The notes under the pieces are model-generated. The model saw only the letters and a program-made list of their open reading frames with translations, searched no databases and was not told where the DNA came from. From assembly GCF_028435365.1 (NCBI RefSeq), contig NZ_JAGTJJ010000034.1, positions 62,001-126,000 of the forward strand: a DNA stretch of 64,000 nucleotides. The letters run 5' to 3'. This document shows, piece after piece, positions 26,238 to 34,321 of this stretch. The position numbers and the translations under genes were made by a program. The stretch comes from Polyangium jinanense (lineage in GTDB: Bacteria > Myxococcota > Polyangia > Polyangiales > Polyangiaceae). How positions within the stretch are numbered: the stretch's first letter is position 1; each line of letters opens with the position of its first letter.

Positions 26238-26579
26238 CTACGTCGCGGGCTCGTGTGTCGTGCGCCCTTCGAGTTCCTTCCGGAGCTTCCGGCGCTCGCC
26301 CTTCGGCAGCTTCCGGGCGAGATCCGCGATACGATCCAGCTCGTCGTCTGCCGGGAAGGTGATGACGCAAAACGGGGACACGCCGAGCGCGGCCGCGATG
26401 CGTTCGACGGTCTCGATGGTGATCGCCGCGAGGCCCTGTTCGATGCTCGACAGGTGGCCTTTCGACATCGCGCCAGCGTCGGCAAGATCCTGCAAGGACA
26501 TGCCGCGCTCCTTTCGTAGTTCGCGGATACGAGCGCCAACTTTCAGGCAGAGTGGCTTGGCTTCGGTTCGTCTCGGCAC
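26238..26579 (-). CDS. XRE-family transcriptional regulator
   Basis: 113 residues. A HTH_3 domain (RIRELRKERGMSLQDLADA, GHLSSIEQGLAAITIETVER, IAAALGVSPF) is followed by a basic C-terminal helix (IADLARKLPKGERRKLRKEL). It faces the ECF module copy B convergently. Copies of only its C-terminal end lie at 26725-26828 and 1632-1702. Likely a local repressor; its targets cannot be read from sequence. Confidence 0.88.
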   Translation of the reverse strand: MPRRTEAKPLCLKVGARIRELRKERGMSLQDLADAGAMSKGHLSSIEQGLAAITIETVERIAAALGVSPFCVITFPADDELDRIADLARKLPKGERRKLRKELEGRTTHEPAT

Positions 26580-26668
26580 GGTTCCTCCCTACTCGCGCAT
26601 GAGAGTATCCGAGATCCCTACCACAGCTCCTCACCAAGACAAACCCCGGGGACAAACGCTTGTGCGAG

Positions 26669-26690
26669 GCCCCCTCGGGCACGAGGGGGC
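26669..26690. terminator. Hairpin GCCCCCTCG-GGCA-CGAGGGGGC
   Basis: A perfect 9-bp stem with a four-base loop between the XRE gene and its truncated duplicate. There is no U-tract. It could work in either direction. Confidence 0.5.
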
Positions 26691-26724
26691 AAGCCGGAAC
26701 CTGCCGCCCGGGGTTCCGCGGGAG

Positions 26725-26828
26725 CTATGTCGGGGGCTCGTGCGGCTCGTGCGCCGTGCGCGCTTGGAGTTCCTTCCGAAGCTTCCGGCGCTCGCCCTTC
26801 GGCAGCTTACGGGCGAGATCCGCGATCA
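26725..26828 (-). pseudogene. Duplicated XRE C-terminus
   Basis: The minus strand reads LIADLARKLPKGERRKLRKE, then LQARTAHEP and a stop at 26725. It matches the end of the XRE protein at 26238 but lacks the HTH. It adjoins the TerB/Coq4 gene directly, so a recombination point lies near 26830. Confidence 0.7.
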
Positions 26829-26874
26829 GCCCCACGAACGAGCCGCGCGCGCCATTTCGTTCCGCGAGCGGACG

Positions 26875-27840
26875 CTATGCGCTCGGCACGACGTTGAGCT
26901 CCGCGCGCAGCGCGTCGAGCGGCTTGGCGAAGTGCTCCCACGGGCGGAAGTCGCTCCACATGTCGCGCTTCACGAGGCAGCCGCGCGCGAACGCGCGCAT
27001 CATCCGCGCGGGATCGGCGTGCATCGACTCCGCGGCCGCGACCGGCGCGACCTGCACGCCGAGGTGGTACTGCGCGAGCCCGAAGAGCAGACCGTAGAGC
27101 GGCTCGCCGCCGTGACAGCCCGCTTGGAACGACGCGACCTCGATCTCCTGCTCCGGGCTCGTGCCGAAGCCGCCGAGCACGTGGAGACAGTCGTGGACCA
27201 CGATGATCTCGGGGCCCGCGCCGGGCTCGCCGGGGAACGAGAAGCCGTTCGACTCGATGAACTCGAAGTACCCGCGTCCCAGCGTGCCCTCGGGGCTCGA
27301 CGCGAGCGCGCGATACCGCGCGGCGAGCGCGGGATCGGCGATGCCCATCATCGGCATGAGCTGCGCGACCATCGCCATCACCCCTTCTTCGCGCACCGTC
27401 TGACGGACCTTGTGCCCGGCGAGCGCGCGTCGCGCGATGTCGATGCGCGCGAGGAAGAGCTGGTGCTTCGCGAGCCGACGCGCGGTGCGCACCGGCGCGG
27501 GATCGAGCTCGAGCGCGGCGGCGAAGTGATCGAGCACCACGACCTCGTCGTCGGTCACGCTGCCGTCGACACACGCCGCGATCACCACGCCGGTGAGGAT
27601 GCGCCCGCGGAATTCGCCCGGCGCGACGGCACGGGCGAGCTCGTCGGGGGCGATCGCCTGGAGCGTGGCGAGGTCGACGTGGCTGTGGAGCAAGTGCTCC
27701 TGCACGCCGCGGGGGAACGAGCGCTCGAGCGAGCTGAGCTCACCGTCCGCGGTGCAGACCGTGTAGAGCGCGCGCAGACCGGCGTGCGCGACGTGCTCGG
27801 GGACCGGAGAGAGCTGCATCGTCGTGACCTTGTGGGGCAC
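26875..27840 (-). CDS. TerB-like / Coq4-like fusion protein
   Basis: 321 residues. The N-terminal ~120 residues have the acidic pattern of TerB (LYTVCTADGELSSLER, VVIAACVDGSVTDDEVVVLD). The C-terminal half carries HDCLHVLGGFGTSPEQE, which fits the Coq4 motif HDxxHx11E, followed by VASFQAGCHGG. Coq4 acts in ubiquinone biosynthesis, where it decarboxylates and hydroxylates the ring; TerB domains bind metal at the membrane face. There are no quinone genes beside it. ATG 27840 gives MPHKVT; ATG 27819 (MQLSP) is an alternative. The function of the fusion is unknown. Confidence 0.75.
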   Translation of the reverse strand: MPHKVTTMQLSPVPEHVAHAGLRALYTVCTADGELSSLERSFPRGVQEHLLHSHVDLATLQAIAPDELARAVAPGEFRGRILTGVVIAACVDGSVTDDEVVVLDHFAAALELDPAPVRTARRLAKHQLFLARIDIARRALAGHKVRQTVREEGVMAMVAQLMPMMGIADPALAARYRALASSPEGTLGRGYFEFIESNGFSFPGEPGAGPEIIVVHDCLHVLGGFGTSPEQEIEVASFQAGCHGGEPLYGLLFGLAQYHLGVQVAPVAAAESMHADPARMMRAFARGCLVKRDMWSDFRPWEHFAKPLDALRAELNVVPSA

Positions 27841-28179
27841 CTAGGACAAATAAACCAGGATTTCCGCCTCCTCGGGGGGCGTAGCACGCATCTCGCGCGG
27901 CGGTCAACCGTGTCCTTCTACACCGCGCGGAGCGCCACGAGGCACCCGTCGGATCGGACGAGCGAGCCGCGGGAGGCCGCAGGGGCGTCCGTCAGGGCGG
28001 ACGGGCGGGTCGCGGGAGGCCGCAGGGGCCCGACGCCGGCACAGCTCGCCTCAGCGCACCGCGGGCGGATGGTGAACGCTGCGCGGGAAGGGCGTCGGCG
28101 CCATGTGGAAAGGCGCGCGTCGCGAGCGGCTCCGCTACCGTCCAGCAGCTACACCATCACCAGGGACACGACCGAAATC
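27841..28179. repeat. Intergenic stretch with two 19-bp direct repeats
   Basis: CGCGGGAGGCCGCAGGGGC occurs at 27968-27986 and 28011-28029. No gene is visible in this stretch. The repeats may be regulatory or traces of recombination. Confidence 0.6.
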
Positions 28180-28635
28180 ATGACTAAAAGTAAATTGCTA
28201 CGAATGGACAATGTCGGCATCGTGGTGGAATCTCTCGATGATGCCATCTCTTTTTTCACCGAGCTTGGCCTGACGCTTGAGGGGCGAGCCATGGTTGAAG
28301 GAGAATGGGCCGGACGCGTCACTGGACTGGGTAATCAGCGCGTCGAGATCGCCATGATGGTCACTCCCGACGGCCACAGCCGCCTCGAGCTCTCGCGTTT
28401 TCTCACCCCGTCTGTAGTCGCCGATCACCGGAACGCCCCGGTGAACGCCCTCGGCTACCTGCGTGCTATGTTCACAGTGAGCGACATCGACGAAACACTC
28501 ACCAGACTCCGCAAGCACGGTGCGCAGCTCGTCGGCGAAGTGGTTCAGTACGAGGACTCGTATCGGCTCTGCTACATCCGCGGCCCCGAAGGACTTCTCA
28601 TCGGACTGGCAGAACCACTCGGTAGTAATCGGTAA
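28180..28635 (+). CDS. VOC-family (glyoxalase/bleomycin-resistance-like) protein
   Basis: 151 residues with the paired beta-alpha-beta-beta-beta pattern of the vicinal oxygen chelate fold: MDNVGIVVESLDDAISFFTE, RVEIAMMVTPDGHSRLELSR and IRGPEGLLIGLAEPLG. His, Glu and Glu positions usual for metal binding are partly kept. Likely a small metal-dependent isomerase, dioxygenase or binding protein. ATG 28180 was chosen because the fold starts directly after it. The codon style is less GC-biased than its neighbours (for example ACTAAAAGTAAATTGCTA near the start), which suggests transfer. Confidence 0.85.
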   Translation: MTKSKLLRMDNVGIVVESLDDAISFFTELGLTLEGRAMVEGEWAGRVTGLGNQRVEIAMMVTPDGHSRLELSRFLTPSVVADHRNAPVNALGYLRAMFTVSDIDETLTRLRKHGAQLVGEVVQYEDSYRLCYIRGPEGLLIGLAEPLGSNR

Positions 28636-28879
28636 CGGTTAAGGGAGAACCCCGCCCGCGTCAGTGGGTGGGGTTTGTGCGCGCACGGGAAGGGAGGGGC
28701 AAGCACATACTTGGATTCGAGGCCTCGGGCATTTGATCGTGTCCCATCCCGTGGTGTAGCTTCGGCGGCGTGAATGTCGAAGCCCATCACCACGGAAGCA
28801 CGCTCACCGTCGCGCGGTCGATCGCCCTCCACCGCCGTGTGGAGAGGCTGTGCCGGTATCTGCCCGGCCGCCGATTGCA

Positions 28880-29059
28880 CAGGAACGGCTCGCCGAGATC
28901 GCTGGCGGGAAGCTGCGCTATGAGTTGAAGAAGGCGTGGCGCGATGGGACACGATTCGTCGTTTTCGAACCGCACGAGCTTCTGGCGAGAGTATGCGCGA
29001 TGATACCGCCGCCACGATTTCACATGATCCGATTTCATGGAGTGCTCGCCCCGAATGCG
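28880..29059 (+). pseudogene. IS91-type transposase fragment 1
   Basis: It encodes KLRYELKKAWRDGT, LLARVCAMIPPPRFHMIRFH and GVLAPN, the conserved tail block of Y2 (IS91-like) transposases. Both ends are missing. A related fragment lies at 47895-48400. The rest of 28636-29098 shows no gene. Confidence 0.7.
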
Positions 29060-29098
29060 GGCCGCGCCTTTGGGTTTGTCCACGGATCCGGTGGAGGA

Positions 29099-30013
29099 TC
29101 AGGCGCGCGCTCCGCGCCGCGCGCGCTCCTTGCCGGTGAAGAGCTCGACGAGGTAGTCGATGAAGACGCGCACCTTCGGCGGGACGAGGCCGCCTTGCGG
29201 GTAGAGCGCGTAGATCGGCACCGGATCGAGCGACTGCTCGATCAAGATCGGCTCGAGCGCGCCGTTCGCGATCTCCCGCCGGACGTACGGGTCGAACAAG
29301 TAGACGATACCGAGGCCCGCGAGCGCCGCGTCGACGAGCACGCGGCCGCTGCTCGCGTGGATTCGCCCGGTCACGCCGACCGTCAGCGGGCCGCGCGAGC
29401 TGCGAAAGCGCCACTCGATCGGTCGCCCCGACACGACGTAGCTGAGGCAGCTGTGGCGGTGCAGATCGGCGGGCGTCTCCGGCCTGCCGTGACGCTCGAG
29501 GTACTCGGGCGACGCCGCGGCGACGATACGGCAGTTGCCGAGACGCCTCGCGACGAGTCCCGACTCCGGCACGTCGGCCATGCGCAAGACGACGTCGATG
29601 CCCTCGGCGAGCGGATCGATGAAATGGTCGCGCAGGGTCAGCTCAAGCGAGACCTCGGGGTACTTCGCGAGGAACGACGGTAACCGCGGGCCGAGGATCA
29701 TCTCACCCAGCACCGTGGGCGCGTCCGCCCGCAGCCGACCTCGGGGCGTCTTCCGCGCCGTCGCCATCGCGCGCTCCGCGTCCTCGACGTCGGCGAGGAT
29801 CTTCACGCAGCGCTGGTAGAACGCGGCGCCGCTCTCGGTGAGCGTCACGTTGCGCGTGGTTCGATGCAGCAGCCGCACGCCGAGCCTCGCTTCGAGGCGC
29901 GACACCACCCGGCTCACGCCCGACGGCGTCAGTCCGAGCTGCTTCGCGGCGAGCGTGAAGCTGCACGCTTCGACCACCTTCACGAACGGCGCGATGTCCG
30001 AGAGCGACTGCAT
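29099..30013 (-). CDS. LysR-family transcriptional regulator
   Basis: 304 residues: N-terminal winged HTH (FVKVVEACSFTLAAKQLGLT, SGVSRVVSRLEARLGVRLLH) and the periplasmic-binding-like effector domain (LRADAPTVLGEMILGPRLPS onward). It is divergent from the quinone reductase gene at 30243, the standard layout for a LysR regulator and its target. A candidate operator (TTGAC-N5-GTCAA) lies 21 bases upstream of its start. Confidence 0.92.
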   Translation of the reverse strand: MQSLSDIAPFVKVVEACSFTLAAKQLGLTPSGVSRVVSRLEARLGVRLLHRTTRNVTLTESGAAFYQRCVKILADVEDAERAMATARKTPRGRLRADAPTVLGEMILGPRLPSFLAKYPEVSLELTLRDHFIDPLAEGIDVVLRMADVPESGLVARRLGNCRIVAAASPEYLERHGRPETPADLHRHSCLSYVVSGRPIEWRFRSSRGPLTVGVTGRIHASSGRVLVDAALAGLGIVYLFDPYVRREIANGALEPILIEQSLDPVPIYALYPQGGLVPPKVRVFIDYLVELFTGKERARRGARA

Positions 30014-30033
30014 GCCCTCAACTTCGGTCAGTA

Positions 30034-30048
30034 TTGACGTTGAGTCAA
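30034..30048. promoter_or_regulatory. Candidate LysR operator
   Basis: TTGAC-GTTGA-GTCAA is an inverted repeat in the divergent region between the LysR gene and the quinone reductase. It contains a T-N11-A core as in LysR boxes. Confidence 0.5.
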
Positions 30049-30242
30049 CGATCTTATGAGCCGTATCGGCCTACTCATGCGGCCATTTTCACGTACTCAT
30101 TGAGCGAGCGAGATCGCCGCAGAGCGGAGCTCGAGCGAACGTCCGCGGCCCAGATATGCCGTAGCGGCAACAGTTCGTTCGCGGTCCCTCGCGATCGCGG
30201 CCTCGCCCCGCCCAGGCTTGGGCTTCAGACGACGGAGATGCC

Positions 30243-31055
30243 ATGAGCAAGACGGTCCTCATCGTGGTCGCGCACCCGGATCCAGCGTCGCTGAACGGCG
30301 CGCTCAAAGAAATCGCGATCTCCGAGCTACGCGAGCTCGGCCATCGCGTGCTGCTGTCGGATCTGTACGGGATGGGCTGGAAGGCGCCGTTCGACGGGGG
30401 CGACTTCCTCGACCGGAGAGACCCGACGCGGCTCTCGCTCGTGACGGAGTCCGGACACGCGTACGCGAGCGGGACGCAGACGCCCGACGTCATGGCAGAG
30501 CAGGAGAAGCTCGCGGCGGCCGACGCGGTCATCTTCCAGTTTCCGCTGTGGTGGTTCAGCATGCCCGCGATCTTGAAGGGCTGGGTCGATCGCGTCTTCG
30601 CCTACGGCCTCGCGTACGGCTACAAGAACGCCGGCAATCAATACCGCTATGGGGACGGCGGCTTCGCCGGCAAACGCGCGCTCCTGTCGACGACCGTCGG
30701 CGGACCGGCGATCGACTACTCGCCGCGAGGCATCAACGGGCCGCTCGAAGACCTGCTGTTCCACATCACGCACGGCACGCTCTTCTTCGCGGGGATGACC
30801 GTCCTGCCGACGCACGCGATCTACGCCGTCGATCGGCTCGAGCGCGAGGCGGCCGACGACGCGTTCATGCGCTGGCGAGGCCGCCTGCGGGGCCTCTTCA
30901 CCGACGCACCGATCCCCTTCCGCCATCAGAACGCAGGCGACTACCCAGATCGCCACGTGCTCGACGAGAGCGTCGCGCCCGGCGTCCGCGGGTTCGCCGC
31001 GCACGTGGATACGCGTGTCCACACTGAGGGCCAGCCGCGTGGCTCGGAGACGTGA
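30243..31055 (+). CDS. NAD(P)H:quinone oxidoreductase, flavodoxin-like
   Basis: 270 residues with the NQO/MdaB-type fold: TVLIVVAHPDPASLNG (phosphate-binding loop), LSDLYGMGW, FQFPLWWFSMPAILKGWVDR and STTVGGPAIDYSPRGI (flavin-binding loops). It should reduce quinones or nitro/azo compounds by two electrons with a flavin. It is divergent from the LysR gene that probably controls it. ATG 30243 is preceded by GACGGAGATGCC, a fair ribosome site. Confidence 0.9.
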   Translation: MSKTVLIVVAHPDPASLNGALKEIAISELRELGHRVLLSDLYGMGWKAPFDGGDFLDRRDPTRLSLVTESGHAYASGTQTPDVMAEQEKLAAADAVIFQFPLWWFSMPAILKGWVDRVFAYGLAYGYKNAGNQYRYGDGGFAGKRALLSTTVGGPAIDYSPRGINGPLEDLLFHITHGTLFFAGMTVLPTHAIYAVDRLEREAADDAFMRWRGRLRGLFTDAPIPFRHQNAGDYPDRHVLDESVAPGVRGFAAHVDTRVHTEGQPRGSET

Positions 31056-31423
31056 CACCCATGAAGAGCCAAGCGAGGGCCCCGGACTCGAACGTGCCTG
31101 CGTGGACCGTTCGGGCTCGTCGACTGGCAGCGCGTGAATCGCGGAGCGGATCATCGTGACGGTGTCCTGCGTGGCCACCAGCGAACGTCGAAGCTGAACC
31201 GCTCGACCGCTTCTCGGTCCGAGAGCCCCCGGGGGACCCGGGATTCAGGAGTGCCTTCTTTGGCTGTTGGTTCTCGGCCCGATCTCCCGGGCGAGCCGGG
31301 CTAGTATCGCGGATCCGAACCGGGCGCGGTCTCCGAGTAGGAGTTTGCCCCGGAACGTGACGTTCTGTCCAGAAAAACCGACACGCGTGGGGCCCCCTCG
31401 TGCGGGGGCCCCCTCACCATGGG
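31056..31423. other. Intergenic stretch, no gene recognised
   Basis: No convincing coding region is visible. The right part holds a strong GC hairpin described separately. Confidence 0.5.
31389..31412 (-). terminator. GC-rich hairpin downstream of the 31424 gene
   Basis: GGGGCCCCC-TCGTGC-GGGGGCCCC, a 9-bp stem a few bases after the stop codon at 31424 (minus strand). No U-run follows. Confidence 0.5.
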
Positions 31424-31750
31424 CTACATGTGGCGCTTGGCAGCGCGCAGCAACTTGTCGACGGCGTGGTGGGCAGCCTGTGCCGCGGCCGTGGCATCGG
31501 TCTCTGGGATCAGCCGAAAGAGCCTTGCCGCGGCATCGTGAGCGACGGTTGCAGCTTCTAGGTCCCCCGCCGCCGCTGCTGCGATCTCGCCCTGGACGAG
31601 CACCGCCAACAGCGCCGTCCGTGGGTCGGCTCCCGGGATGCCCCAAAGGGCGGCCACGGGGCCGGAAGTGGCACCAGCACGCGCCAACGGGGTGGATCTG
31701 TCGTCAGCCGGACGCGGATTAGGCGGGTTGCGCCGGGTCAGGGACCATGT
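31424..31750 (-). CDS. Small helical hypothetical protein (start uncertain)
   Basis: The conserved-looking part is GATSGPVAALWGIPGADPRT, then ALLAVLVQGEIAAAAAGDLE and AAHHAVDKLLRAAKRHM, a two-helix protein of about 100 residues. The open frame extends to 31855, but the upstream part runs into the terminator of the neighbouring gene and looks non-coding. No ATG with a ribosome site is evident. Function unknown. Confidence 0.45.
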   Translation of the reverse strand, partial: TWSLTRRNPPNPRPADDRSTPLARAGATSGPVAALWGIPGADPRTALLAVLVQGEIAAAAAGDLEAATVAHDAAARLFRLIPETDATAAAQAAHHAVDKLLRAAKRHM

Positions 31751-31832
31751 AACTGTTCTCGGGGGGTGAATCGGCCGGGCTTTGCCCGGACGAGAGGGGG
31801 ACGCGAGGCGTCTCCCTCGGGACGAAAGAAAG

Positions 31833-31872
31833 CTAGAACATCGAGCGGTTGTCAAACCGATCGATGTTCTAG
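31833..31872 (-). terminator. Rho-independent terminator of the LytTR regulator
   Basis: CTAGAACATCGA pairs perfectly with TCGATGTTCTAG, and CGGTT with AACCG inside, around a GTCA loop. On the minus strand the stem follows the stop codon directly and is followed by CTTTCTTTC. Confidence 0.8.
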
Positions 31873-32567
31873 AGGCGCTTGAGCTGCTTGAACTGGACGG
31901 CGCGGCGGCGCGACATGTCCACGTTCAAGCCGCTTTCGAGCTGCAGCACCAGGCCGCCCGCGGGCGACGGTTCCACGCTCCGCACGTAGCGCAGATTGAC
32001 GATGTGGCGGCGGCTCACCCGCATGAAGTGCTGCGGGTCGAGCCGCTCTTCGAGCTGGTTCAGGGAGCGCAGCAGTAGCGGGCGGTTGTGGTCGAAGTAG
32101 ACGCGCGTGTAATTGCCCTCGGATTCGAACAGGACGATCTGCTCCACGTCCACGAACCAGCAGCGTTCCCCGTCCTGAATGAAGACCTTGCCGTCCGTGG
32201 CCTTCTGCGGCGTGGGTGCGGCGTCGCGGCTGTATTTTTTCAGGGCCTGGGCCAGGCGTGGCGGTTCGATGGGCTTGAGCAGGTAGTCAAGCGCATTCGC
32301 GTCAAAAGCCTTGAGCGCGAACTGGTCGTAAGCCGTCGTGAAGATGACGGCGGGCGCGCGCTCCAAGGCCGCCAGCAGCTCGAAGCCGCTCCCGTCGGGC
32401 ATGCGGATATCGAGGAACACGAGGTCCGGCGCCATGTGACGGATAGCGTGCAGTCCATCGGCCACATGGGCCGCTTCGGCCACGACTTCCACTTCCGGGT
32501 GGGCGTCGAGCAGACGCCGCAGCTCGCTCCGCGCGAGGCGCTCGTCGTCGATGATGGCGACTCTCAT
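31869..32567 (-). CDS. LytTR-type response regulator
   Basis: 232 residues. The receiver domain has IIDDERLARSEL (acidic pocket), phospho-acceptor Asp in DLVFLDIRMPDGSG, Thr in FTTAYDQFALKAF and Lys in YLLKPIEPPRL. A LytTR DNA-binding domain follows (VFIQDGERCWFVDVEQIV, NQLEERLDPQHFMRVSRRHI). ATG 32567 overlaps the kinase stop as ATGA, so the pair is translated together. Likely targets are transport genes; the ABC/M1 operon at 1.9-6.4 kb is of the type usually linked to such regulators, but here it is 25 kb away. Confidence 0.93.
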   Translation of the reverse strand: MRVAIIDDERLARSELRRLLDAHPEVEVVAEAAHVADGLHAIRHMAPDLVFLDIRMPDGSGFELLAALERAPAVIFTTAYDQFALKAFDANALDYLLKPIEPPRLAQALKKYSRDAAPTPQKATDGKVFIQDGERCWFVDVEQIVLFESEGNYTRVYFDHNRPLLLRSLNQLEERLDPQHFMRVSRRHIVNLRYVRSVEPSPAGGLVLQLESGLNVDMSRRRAVQFKQLKRL

Positions 32568-33619
32568 GCGGCTCCCTGTGGCAGTGTCACGGTGGCGCGC
32601 ACCCAGCCGCCTTCCTCCGCGAGGACGCAGCTCGCCTGCGGGCCGCATTGCAGGGCCAGCCGCTGGATGGCGTTCGACAGGCCAAGCCGCGTGGACGTGC
32701 TGGACGCGGCGAGCCGGCCCTGGTTGCATATCTCGACGTGCACCAATCCATCGGCGCCGAGGCGCGCCGATATCCTGACTTCGCAGGGCGCGACCGTGCG
32801 CTCGACGCCGTGCTTGATCGCGTTCTCGACGAGGGTCTGCACCACCATCGGCGGCACCGGCGTCGCCGCCAGCGCCGGATCGATGTCGATATGCGCCCGC
32901 AGGCGTTCGTCGAAGCGCAGCTTCTCGATGCCGAGATAGGCGCTAACGGCCGCCATTTCCGCGCCGAGGGGGATGGTGCCGGTCTGATCCGTTTGCAGGC
33001 GCTGGCGCATCATGCCCGCGAGCTGGCTGACGGCATGGGCGGCGGCCGGCGCGTCTTCGTAGATCAGGGCGCGGATGCTGTTCAGGCTATTGAAGAAAAA
33101 ATGGGGATTGACCTGGAACTGCAGGGCGCGCAGCTCGGCATCCTTCACGCTCACCTCCAGCTTGAGCTTTTCCAGCTCGGCGCGCTGGGCGCGGCGGCGC
33201 GCGAGGGCGACCGCATAGCACAGGGTCCAGACGGCGAAAATGGCGAACCACAGGACGAACAGCATGGCGTAATCGACAGGACCTGTCGACGGATCGCGCA
33301 GCAGAGCGCCATCGCGGAAGGCCAGGTCGGCGGCGAGCAGGCAGCCCGTCTGCAAGACGGCCAGCACCAGCAAGCCGGCGATGATGCGGCCGAAGGGAAT
33401 GCCGGTGGCGCGGTCCACCCACGCGCGCCGCTTGAGCTGGAGCCGCCAGACATGGGACAGGCCGAGGCCCGTCACCATGCAGAAGCTCTTGGCGAGCGCG
33501 AAGCGCAGCATCTGCTGCGTATCGCCGCTGGACGAGGATAGCACGCCGACGCAGGCCAGCGCGCCCCAGCCGGCCAGCTGACAAAGCCAATAATCACGCT
33601 GTGTTGTCTGCTCCTGCAT
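32564..33619 (-). CDS. LytS-type sensor histidine kinase
   Basis: 351 residues. The N-terminal ~150 residues hold several membrane helices (LAGWGALACVGVLSSSSG, IIAGLLVLAVLQTGCLLAAD, YAMLFVLWFAIFAVWTLCYA). A coiled linker leads to the His_kinase block QVNPHFFFNSLNSIRALI and an HATPase domain (VQTLVENAIKHGVE, LGLSNAIQRL). The start MQEQTTQRDYW was chosen because the ORF upstream has no domain. It overlaps the regulator by four bases. The protein resembles Massilia/Xanthomonas homologues in style, suggesting transfer. Confidence 0.92.
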   Translation of the reverse strand: MQEQTTQRDYWLCQLAGWGALACVGVLSSSSGDTQQMLRFALAKSFCMVTGLGLSHVWRLQLKRRAWVDRATGIPFGRIIAGLLVLAVLQTGCLLAADLAFRDGALLRDPSTGPVDYAMLFVLWFAIFAVWTLCYAVALARRRAQRAELEKLKLEVSVKDAELRALQFQVNPHFFFNSLNSIRALIYEDAPAAAHAVSQLAGMMRQRLQTDQTGTIPLGAEMAAVSAYLGIEKLRFDERLRAHIDIDPALAATPVPPMVVQTLVENAIKHGVERTVAPCEVRISARLGADGLVHVEICNQGRLAASSTSTRLGLSNAIQRLALQCGPQASCVLAEEGGWVRATVTLPQGAA

Positions 33620-34321
33620 GGTGGTCCCGAAGTGAAGATGATCGAACGAGGCGCATGGTAGCAGTAGAATTGAGGGAATGTCGCCTCCGCCTTTCTCCAT
33701 AGCCTCGCTTACGCACCTCTTGCCCATCCTCCTGTCGCTCGCCGTGACTCTCAAGGGGTGGGCATGGTTTCCGGAGTGATCCGTGGAGCGGCGGCCCGTT
33801 GCGGGGCACGGGCGTCGGGCGAGGTCCTCCGCTCGCCGCCGCCGTGGCCTCGCCCTTGGAACACCGCCAGCAGGGGCTTTCCCCTCGGAGGACTGGCGGC
33901 GCTGGATGATGCCAGCGCTGGGGGCGCGAAAGCAATCCTCCTGCCAGCACCTGGCGGCCTCGCGAGCGCCCACCCGGACCTCTCCTGGCGCCGTCGACAT
34001 GTCGAAGCGCGGGGCGTCGACGTGTCGACGGGCGCGAGCGAGGCACGCGTTCCATCGACGCCCCGGCGGGCATCGAATAAAATCGTAATCGCTTAGCCAG
34101 GAGGACGGAGGAAACGTTCCGCGGTGCGACATCGCGAAGCTCGGAGCGGGAAACGGTCCCGGCGGCGTCGTAGAGCAACAACCAGCTCACTTCTACCCCA
34201 AATTACGCAGCCTTGGCAGACCTGGACACGTCCTTCGCGTTGCCTACCCTTCAGACCTGGACAAAGTCCTTCGCGTTGCCTACCCTCCTGCGAAACGGCC
34301 GCCCTAGGCGGAGAGGGTGAG
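33620..34321. other. Intergenic stretch with a short direct repeat
   Basis: Both strands have open frames but no recognisable domain. The right part has the repeat listed at 34218. The leftmost ~100 bases may be the kinase promoter. Confidence 0.45.
34218..34286 (+). repeat. Two 33/34-bp direct repeats upstream of the nucleotidase
   Basis: AGACCTGGACA(C/A)...TCCTTCGCGTTGCCTACCCT occurs at 34218-34250 and 34253-34286, about 35 bases before the nucleotidase start. A tandem operator is possible. Confidence 0.65.

Noticed and set aside
33620..34190. Open frames upstream of the LytS kinase as a transposase
   Set aside because: Arg-rich translations on both strands but no transposase motif.
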